This document shows positions 55,164-64,000 of a DNA stretch of 64,000 nt, piece after piece; position 1 is the stretch's first letter, and every line of letters begins with the position of its first letter. The translations under genes and the position numbers were made by a program. The notes under the pieces are model-generated. The model ran no database searches, had not been told where the DNA came from, and saw only the letters and a program-made list of their open reading frames with translations. The DNA comes from Byssothecium circinans (lineage: Eukaryota > Ascomycota > Dothideomycetes > Pleosporales > Massarinaceae): assembly GCA_010015675.1 (NCBI GenBank), contig ML977025.1, positions 66,394 to 130,393 of the forward strand. Reading direction: 5' to 3'.

Positions 55164-56009
55164 ATGGTTAAATTCTACTCCACCAATGACACCTACCAAT
55201 ATCCCTTCCCCGCGGTAACGCTCGCCTACTTCCTCCGCTACCCCAACCCCTACTCCACACACGTCCTCTCCACCGACACCATCGCGCGGAACTACGACCC
55301 CGAAACCCAACGCCTCACCACAATCCGTCTGCATCTCAAGCGCTCCAAGCTCCCCTCCGCCGTAGTCAAGCTGCTTCCTCGCTCCATCCTGGGCGCCTCG
55401 GCATCCGGCGACACGCAAACGTACATCTTGGAAAAGTCCGTCGTCGATATCAAAGAAGGATGGATGGACACCGAGTCCCAGAACCTTGAATGGACCGGCG
55501 TACTCTCAGTCGTCGAGCGCCAGATGTTCAAGCGACCGACACCCGCTGTGCCCGAAGAGGTGAAAATCTTCCAGGGCATGGAGGGCGCGGCGCGACGACA
55601 CGGCTTCATCAAATTCGGGGGTCTTGGGGCAGGTGCGAAAGTCGAAGACAACGGCGAGACGACCGAGGTCACGAGCTCCGTTACGCTGCACAGCCACATT
55701 GGCGAGACGTGGAAGAAGCGCAGGGCTGCCAACGCCGAGGGCGAGAAGGAGGAAGAGCAGCCTCCGAAGATGGGGTTTCTGAGGAGCTGGGGCACGTCCA
55801 CGCTGCAGCGGAACATCGAGAAGATTGGATTGACGCGGACGTTGCGGAGTCAGCCTAATGCGCGGGAGGGCATGAAGGTTGTGTTGGAAAGGATGCGTGA
55901 GGGTGGGTTGGTCGCTGTGCTGGAGGGTATGAGACAGGATAGGGAAGCCATACTCGCTGGGCGCGATCTGCTCAAGAAGACTGCGAATCCGAATAAGGAG
56001 GATGATTAG
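55164..56009 (+). CDS. PRELI/MSF1-family protein (Ups1-like phospholipid transfer)
   Basis: Family members shuttle phosphatidic acid or phosphatidylserine between mitochondrial membranes with Mdm35. Single exon, 281 residues from the ATG at 55164. Seen: MVKFYSTNDTYQYPFPAVTL, then YFLRYPNPYSTHVLSTDTI and TTIRLHLKRSKLPSAVVKLL, VDIKEGWMDTESQNLEWTGV and GAARRHGFIKFGG. The sequence YPNPYSTHVLS-DTI is closer to Ups1 than to Ups2, so the phosphatidic-acid branch is more likely, as inference. The C-terminal part after about 200 (EEEQPPKMGFLRSWGTSTLQ and a helical end) extends beyond the PRELI domain, as in other filamentous fungi. Confidence 0.88.
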   Translation: MVKFYSTNDTYQYPFPAVTLAYFLRYPNPYSTHVLSTDTIARNYDPETQRLTTIRLHLKRSKLPSAVVKLLPRSILGASASGDTQTYILEKSVVDIKEGWMDTESQNLEWTGVLSVVERQMFKRPTPAVPEEVKIFQGMEGAARRHGFIKFGGLGAGAKVEDNGETTEVTSSVTLHSHIGETWKKRRAANAEGEKEEEQPPKMGFLRSWGTSTLQRNIEKIGLTRTLRSQPNAREGMKVVLERMREGGLVAVLEGMRQDREAILAGRDLLKKTANPNKEDD

Positions 56010-56487
56010 TGGTCTGCTGCTTGGTGTGATGATCTGAACGCGAGATGCATGAGGTATCTTTTGGCCTCTACGGATGGGCACGGAATGGCATGGTTTGGCT
56101 TGTTTTGGTTTCATTAGCGACGGCGTTCAGGCTTCTCCCCATTCTCTCTCATCTTGAAAAAGACCATGTGTGTCTTTTTCTCTTTCTTTTCGCGCCCTCG
56201 CTCCTTGATGATCGGTTGGGTCTCTGTTTTACTACACTAAACCCGTTCGCTCACTATCCCCGCGTTGGGGAGGTAGTTGGGAGGTTTCTTCTGTAACATA
56301 TCTATCTCCTGCTTTGGGCTGAGAACCATATGTAGGAAGGAAATAAAAAAGTTCAAAAGGGAAATACGTTACACGGAGGTGACCAACATCAAGAAACCAC
56401 AGTTGAGAGAACCATGTCTATGATGGTAACAGTAGAGGCATCCCCGCCTTCATCCAACTACGCAACCCATGACTACAAATCCACCTC
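56010..56487. other. Convergent 3' spacer, PRELI / MFS
   Basis: About 480 bp between two stops, AT-richer, presumably holding both 3' ends. No gene. Confidence 0.5.
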
Positions 56488-58334
56488 TTACCGGAAGCAG
56501 AACATGCGACCCAAACCCCGTTGCCGAACCTCCCTCCTCGCCGCCCCATCAACGAACCCATCGCCATCCTCGTCCGCAGAACCATCACTACAAACCCGCT
56601 TCCCCCTCCCATCCCCAACCACCCTCAACAACACCACCATCGCCGCCGCCGCCAAAACACTCCCACACAGTATCCCAACCATAACCAGATTACTCTTGCG
56701 ATACCGATGCGGGCCCTTCGCATCCTCCGGCCATCCCGTATACAGCGCATACGTCGTAAGGATACTCCCTAGATTACCCAATCCCGACACGAGGGCGGAA
56801 GCGGCAGCCACGCCGACCTCGCCGTGTCGAGGCTGGAAGATTTCGTTGGTCCAGGTCATGCAGATAGGCACCGTGGGACCGAGACCGAAGCCCACCATGA
56901 GGAGGCCGCCGTAGCGCGACCAGGAGTTCCCGGCGCCGGCGAAGGTTGTGACGAGGAGGCCTGTGATTTGGACGAGGACTGCGGCGCTGAAGAAGAGGGC
57001 GCGGTGGTGGTGGAAACGGTCTGAGAGGGGGGTTATGAGGAGGATTGCTATGAGGTCCATCTATTTCTCGTTAAAGCCTTCTCTTCCCTTCCTGATAAGT
57101 TGCAAAAATGTTGGATGGACTTACCACCCAAATCGGTGCAAAGAGCAAGGAGAGCTGGATGCCCGTCAGGCTGGGATTGATGCCGCGGATGATGACGGTG
57201 CCGTAGCTTTGAGTGCCGATACCGACGCCCACGACGCCAAAGTACATTACTACAAGGGGCCAGAGACGCCAGTCAATGACGACGTTCCACAGGTCCTTCA
57301 TGGTCCATACGCGACGGTGGTAGACACGGGTCAGGTCCTCGTAGTGGATTCGTGCATCTTCGCCTGTGAGCGCGGGCTTGCTCTTCGGAAGGAACTTGTA
57401 CAATCCTGTGCATTCACGGACCTCGCCGGGCGGGAGCGGTCGGTCAGGAAGCCACCATAGAAGGGAGATACCGACGAGGGTTCCGACAAGGCCGTAGAGT
57501 AGGAACATCCATTGGAAACCGACTAGTCCACCTAGTCCGTCCATCTCCTGAAAGCCGGCTGATACGAGACCGACGACTGCAGCAGATACCTGCGCGGCTG
57601 TGAAGTACCGTCCAATGCGCTTGCCGGTCCTGGAGGGGGGGTAAAAGAGAGTTAGATAGTAGGACATGCCTGGCCACATGCCTGCGATGACGATGCCTAG
57701 CAGAAGACGGAGTAGGCTGCGGAATACGTCAGACTGTCTGTTCCAATCAACTGGTAAGGATTACTTACTAGAAACTCCACGCAGCCTTCATAGCAGTCAG
57801 GCAGACACCGATGATGCCCACACCCGTGACGATACGGCTCATCCAGACATGCGGACTCAATTTCGACATGACAAGGTTTGAGGGGAGATCGAACAGGACA
57901 TAGCAGACGTAGAACAGCGCTAGACCTGTCGATACTTGCTTCGGCGTCAAGTTCAGTTCGGAAGCAAGGTCGTGCCCTTTGTCGGAATTCATCGTCTGGG
58001 CGAGTCCGACGTTGGAGCGGATAGCAGAGCAGAGGAAATATAGCACCCAGAATGCTGGTGGTGATCAGTATACTGGAAGTATAACACCGTTCGTGATGGG
58101 TTTACCTGGCAATATTCTTCGGTCAAGCTTACTGTGTTATCGTTAGTGTCTGATGGTCTTTAGGTGATGTTTTTTTTTTTTGAAGTACCTATACACCCTT
58201 TCGATTCGATCAAGATCAATATTACCCGGCCCGAATTCGACATCTTGATGAAAGTCTCCCCGTTTCGACGCATCTCCCACGCTCTCGATTGTGTCCTTCT
58301 TGGTCGGACCTCGCCCAATCGCGTCCGCACTCAT
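56488..58334 (-). CDS. MFS transporter, allantoate permease (DAL5-like) family
   Basis: Plasma-membrane transporter of small organic anions or vitamins; substrate not predictable from sequence. Five exons: 58334-58189, 58131-58106, 58054-57769, 57716-57125, 57060-56488; 540 residues, twelve helices expected. Seen: acidic N terminus, VYSKLDRRILPAFWVLYFLC after two introns, SNVGLAQTMNSDKGHDLASEL, a helix with DLPSNLVMSKLSPHVWMSRI (family motif region), GIVIAGMWPGMSYYLTLFYP, RTGKRIGRYF, SLLWWLPDRP in the central loop start, GTQSYGTVIIRGINPSLTG, and DLIAILLITPLSDRFHHHR. The fourth intron joins APIWV to MDLIAI. The extreme C terminus (after VVGDGRGKR) is Gly/Asp/Arg-rich and unusually G-rich at DNA level. 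Gene intact. Confidence 0.88.
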
Positions 58335-59070
58335 CTTGGAAACGCAGAACTTGCAACTTGCATGTGGTTTCCCAAGGATGGATCGACGGTACTTTTAAGG
58401 TCCCAGAGACGAAAAAGTCGAGGAAGCCAGGAAATATTGTCATCTGTAGCCGATTGCGGGCCGGGATCTGCGCATATTGAAGGGACTTTAAGGACGAATC
58501 CCATTCGTTGGGGGAATGGTTTTTTTCTCTGGCTTCGGGTGGGGTTACGCTAGCAGCGTGCATTGCGGGAACTCGTCTCTCGCGGGGCTGTAGAAACTGG
58601 CATTAAGGAATCCTATGTTAAGGTTCCTGTCAAACTTCTCGCAGAGGTATACAGATCATTGATCTAAAAAAAAGCCATCTTTTGATTTCTACCTTACTAT
58701 GGTAGTGCCAACTTTCTCTACTCCGCGAGAGCTCGTGCATAATGGCGTCGAAGCACAAAAAGCCTTTCAATGTTCTACTATAGGCATAGAGGCATGTGGA
58801 AAGAGGGTTTTGTATTTAGCAGCGCAGAATGACTTGGAAGATGTGATAGCATGTTTGTGATCTGGAAAGGTATGAGAGGGGAGGCTTGTGTGCCTGGACT
58901 AGGCTTCAAAGGGAAAGGACGACTGATTCACGCTAGTAGGAGCTTGGACGCTTCAAATGTTCGTCATCGAAGACAGAGCTTCGCATTCTACTTCGTCGAT
59001 AATTCGAGCTCGTCTCTCTACTTTCACCCTGTTTTTGTTTTGTTTTTTGTTGCACACATAGTTTTTTATC
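58335..59070. other. Divergent promoter region, MFS / mitochondrial protein
   Basis: About 740 bp. No frame with motifs. Confidence 0.5.
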
Positions 59071-59853
59071 ATGCTGTCGAGAACGCTGATGCGATCGGCG
59101 CGCGGCGTCAATGCTTTCCCAAGAGCTCCCATACTGCTCCTGCGAGGGTCCAGAGGTGTATCCACGCTCCCCGAAAATCCACACATTGTAGGCTTCCCAA
59201 TTATAGTTTCTTCGCCACCGGCTAACAGCTTCTTAGTATGTCTTCAAGCACCCATTAGATCCTTCAAAGTCCATCTTGTCCCTCCTCTCCACGAACCCAC
59301 CAAACGTTGAGCTCTCTCTCGGAAGCTGCTCCTCTCTCCCACCCACAACGACCAATTTCACCGAAAACTCCTCCTTCCATCCTATCCTCCAAGACGTCCT
59401 TCGAAAATACGCGACGCAAGATCCTCGGGTCCAGCAACAAGCTGCCGTCTACGCCTCGTCTGGGGGCTTCAACCTGGGCACATCGACTAGCAATGACGGC
59501 GCCGGAGGTGCAAATCATCAAGCTGGCATGGGTGGAGCGAACCACGGTGGGTGGATACACGTCAGCGATGAGAGGAATCCGCCTGATTGGGGCCGCATCG
59601 CCTGGCCTGAGGATATCTTTGGAAGTATCGAGGTTGATGGAAATGGAAGGTTCGCAGAGGGCAATGGCAATTATCAAGACAGCGGGACCTATCGCATTGT
59701 GACGCGCGAGGGCATGTAAGTGCAGCCATGATGAGGAGGGGAACTTGATACCATGGATGGCATGCTAACGTCTGCCACAGACTCGGATTGTCACCTTTTC
59801 TCCGGGAAAAACTCGTACAACGGCTGCACGAACTTGAGGCCCAGTCGAAGTAG
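59071..59853 (+). CDS. Conserved-looking fungal mitochondrial protein, unnamed
   Basis: Three exons: 59071-59187, 59237-59715, 59781-59853; 222 residues. The first exon is a clear mitochondrial targeting sequence (MLSRTLMRSARGVNAFPRAP, Arg/Ser-rich, no acid). Exon 2 begins YVFKHPLDPSKSILSLLST; later a Gly/Asn-rich stretch (about 120-150), then GGWIHVSDERNPPDWGRIAW, PEDIFGSIEVDGNGRF, and GTYRIVTREG; the third exon gives ILGLSPFLREKLVQRLHELE. The blocks read like a strongly constrained protein, and I believe similar uncharacterised proteins exist in other fungi, but I cannot name a family or activity. Introns are 49 and 65 bp. Confidence 0.75.
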
Positions 59854-60006
59854 ACATGATGAAACGCGAGATATTGCACCACCCTTCTCGCACTTCTGAT
59901 AAACACTCTGTTCAACGGATGATGACATTCGGTCTGCTAGCTAGCAATCGAAAATTACACCATGTCAACCTTTGGCATGCTTTGAATTGGTATAGAGATG
60001 CAGGCA

Positions 60007-60230
60007 CGCAGTTGAAAGAATTCCCCGCACACATAATACTCTCTCACCAAAGACTACACCATAATAACTAACACGTTAATCACTCTCCTTTAACTTTAAC
60101 AAAATATAGAATTGTAAAGCTAGGCCTGCTCTTTTACGCAGGAGTAGGAAGAGGTTAAAAGGGCTTCGTTAGGTGTAGGTAAATATGAGCTGAAGTTTTT
60201 TGGTGTGCGGCGAATTGTTTCAATCGCGTG
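60007..60230. mobile_element. MITE-like inverted-repeat element, copy 2
   Basis: About 224 bp related to 8684-8933. The left end has GTTGAAAGAATTCCCCGCAC (60011 on), the right end its imperfect reverse complement (GTGTGCGGCGAATTGTTTCA, about 60204-60223). GCAGGCA stands directly outside both ends (60000-60006 and 60231-60237), a convincing candidate target-site duplication. Interior matches copy 1 (CTCTCACCAAA; GAAGTTTTTT). Inserted between two genes without touching either. Confidence 0.8.
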
Positions 60231-60472
60231 GCAGGCAACTCGTATGCCTTTGGACCAGGCTCCTTACAGCACGTTTCATGCGCGCTATCACGCGCTAATA
60301 AAACACATCCACAAGGATTGGCGCACTGTCCAGCGCATCTAGAATATTAAACACCGGCACTGCACGCGTTGTCGCTCCTTTATAAAAATTTCCATCGCTC
60401 AACCCAATCCTCGTACGACTCTTCGCAAATTTTGACCTGGGCTTTTTTACCATCTGAATCACGCCAAGCAAA

Positions 60473-62247
60473 ATGGACGTGCCCGAAGCGCGCCCAATAC
60501 CGGCTTTCACGGAACTGCCGACTGAAATCCATATTCTAATTGTCGAAGAACTTGCCGATGAGGGCAGTAATTTTTTGCGCTGCATGTATGTCCTCATTAC
60601 CCAGATCTTGCATTGTCACAGGTGCTTATGCGATTCAGCAATGACTTTCCGAACCTGAAGAACCTGCGCCTAGCCTGCAGACAATACGCCTATCTTCCCC
60701 GCCTACTGTCTATTCTTTTCCATGGTGTCCGGCTGCTAGCGTCACCAAGACTTGTCGAGCTAGCCCAGAACATGGACATGTCGAAGATCAAGCCCCATGT
60801 CAAGCGTATCGCATTCGAGCCAACCAAGTATAGCTGGAATATGACATATGATCTTTTCCGCGAGATTATCTTTCAAGAGCTAATGGAAGAGGCTGGTGAA
60901 AAGGAGAAGGATAAATTCCGAGCACAAGCAAAAGCACGTGGACCCGAGTATAGCGGCATGCGCTGGAGCGATAACACTTCTAGCGTAGCGGAATTCATTA
61001 ATAAATATATGGAAGGCAAGGCGCCTTTCCCCGAGGACGAGGTCAACTCTGGGTACGGGCGATACATGGCGCAAGCCAACCTCACTCGCCAAGTATTCGA
61101 AAACGGCAAAGTGAAGACGGCGTGGGAAAACATGCTGAGGCAGTTGCCTGAAGCAAAGATGTTTCGTATCGGGATGTGGGACTACGGTTACTCAATCGGG
61201 ACGTGGGACTACGATGACCCAGTCGAAGAAAAGACCTGGAAAGAGCGCGGCTGTAACGTGTACGGTCATCGCCACGGTATGGAAGCGTATCACCACGACA
61301 AAGGAAAATGCCGCAGTCTCCAGGAACCTGTCGCAGAAGCACTTGTCAATTCCGTTCTATCGTGTCTACATGCGGCCGGTTCGAGCCTGGAGCAACTCGA
61401 CATGCAGTATATCGCCAACGCCGCTTTTACTTGGGCTGATAATGGACGTCTGGTTGGCTTGGATCTCTCCAAGCTACACACGTTCATATTCCGACCTCGA
61501 ATCGCAGAATTCAGAATTCACAATACTTCTCGAGCAAGGATTGAATGGGTCTATAGTCGCTTCAGCAAAGCTATCGCGGCTATTTTGCGGAAAAGTGCCA
61601 CGAGTCTTCGCATCCTAGAAATCAGCCCTTCTGAGAACAGCCCTTGGGAGGACAACGTGCTCTGGCCAAATAGCAGAGACGATATCGTTGCTCTTCCCAT
61701 GCTGGGGTCGTTCAAAACGTGCGCATCACTTCACATTTCGCATTTTGCACGCTTCCTACGTACAGCGCCGAAGCTTGAACGGCTTGACCTTTGGTGGTGT
61801 GAGGGGAGGGAAGGTGAATGGCGAGAGATTTGGCGCGCTATTCGATACCATCCTCGCCGCATGCTGCTAGATTTTGATTACATTTCGTGCAACGGCCAGA
61901 ACGAGATCAACATGAAGCATTTTACGGGTGAGGACAGCAAGTATTCAGAGTACGCAGATGGTGTGTGGAGGAACCTCGTTTACGATCTTGAAATGTATCT
62001 TTCGAATAAGGGAGAGTGGAACAATAGCTGTGGGTGGTTCGATAACTGGGATGGGGACGATGAGGGTTCAGATGATGGTGGTGATGAGACGGAAGAGGAG
62101 GAGAAGGAGTTTTGGAGGGGCGGAAACGATGGGTGGGAACCTGTTGGTGGTGTCATGTTGGGATCGGATGAGGAATCGAGCGATGGTGATGAGGACGATG
62201 AAGGGGATGGAGACGAGGACATGGACGATGCAGAAGATGGTCTTTGA
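60473..62247 (+). CDS. F-box-like protein with acidic tail
   Basis: Two exons, 60473-60585 and 60639-62247, 573 residues. The 53-bp intron (GTATGT to ATTCAG) is the only nearby choice that keeps frame. N terminus: FTELPTEIHILIVEELADEG, fitting a degenerate F-box (LPxEIxxxIxexL), followed after splicing by NDFPNLKNLRLACRQYAYLP, the usual post-F-box segment of fungal proteins. The middle has leucine-rich-repeat-like spacing (LEQLDMQYIANAAFTWAD; LRILEISPSE; LERLDLWWCEG). The C terminus (about 495-573) is almost purely acidic with Gly and Ser. F-box proteins act as SCF ubiquitin-ligase adaptors; whether this divergent one binds Skp1 is inference. The upstream MITE lies 240 bp before its start. 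Confidence 0.65.

Positions 62248-64000
<1,753 letters not shown>

Overview
The window is nuclear DNA of a filamentous ascomycete (Pezizomycotina). A Dothideomycete is my best guess, but nothing here fixes the genus. The reasons are short GT-AG introns (mostly 44-70 bp, with CTAAC/CTGAC-like branch sites), fungus-specific families (HET domain, DUF6594, DUF3455, OPY2, AtfA, TmpA, ULD), and decayed coding frames whose stops all fit C-to-T changes of CAA, CAG or CGA. That last pattern is the one expected from repeat-induced point mutation (RIP). I rebuilt exon structures by hand from splice signals and reading phase. Every multi-exon model given keeps frame to its stop.

Left part, 1-26 kb, is gene-poor and relic-rich. 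It opens with the 3' half of a dead hAT transposon (right end near 1095), a DUF6594 pseudogene (about 2.37-3.5 kb), a 30-base G run and the bZIP factor gene atfA (5.3-7.5 kb, minus). A small inverted-repeat element follows (8.68-8.93 kb; sister copy at 60.0 kb), then a HET-domain gene, a 5-hydroxyisourate hydrolase with a peroxisome signal, and the HOG-pathway membrane anchor OPY2. From 16.3 to 26.5 kb there are AT-rich tracts, several broken coding frames, an intact DUF6594 membrane-protein gene (21.8-22.9 kb), and two small intron-containing genes that simple ORF finding misses (21.05 kb and 23.3 kb).

Right part, 26.5-64 kb, is mostly housekeeping genes with long spacers: TOM70, aminodeoxychorismate lyase, an Asn-rich zinc-knuckle protein, a DUF3455 secreted protein, a ubiquitin-like-domain protein, gamma-tubulin complex GCP3, a BTB-like protein, a TmpA-like membrane flavoprotein, tryptophanyl-tRNA synthetase, a PRELI-family lipid-transfer protein, an allantoate-permease-type MFS transporter, an unnamed mitochondrial protein, an F-box-like protein and the start of SNF1 (cut by the window end).

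No operon-like or clustered pathway is visible. Neighbouring genes are mainly divergent or convergent pairs (TOM70/ADC lyase, GCP3/BTB, TrpRS/PRELI divergent; ADC lyase/zinc knuckle, TmpA/TrpRS, PRELI/MFS convergent). Three stress and nutrient signalling genes (OPY2, atfA, SNF1) share the window, but they are far apart and I read this as chance. I did not find a clearly new biological system. The best leads are the two-copy MITE-like family, the precise hAT terminus, the decayed genes with C-to-T-type stops, the small spliced genes, the PTS2/alternative-start arrangement of the HIU hydrolase, and a recurring C-rich-to-G-rich switch along the sense strand of genes.
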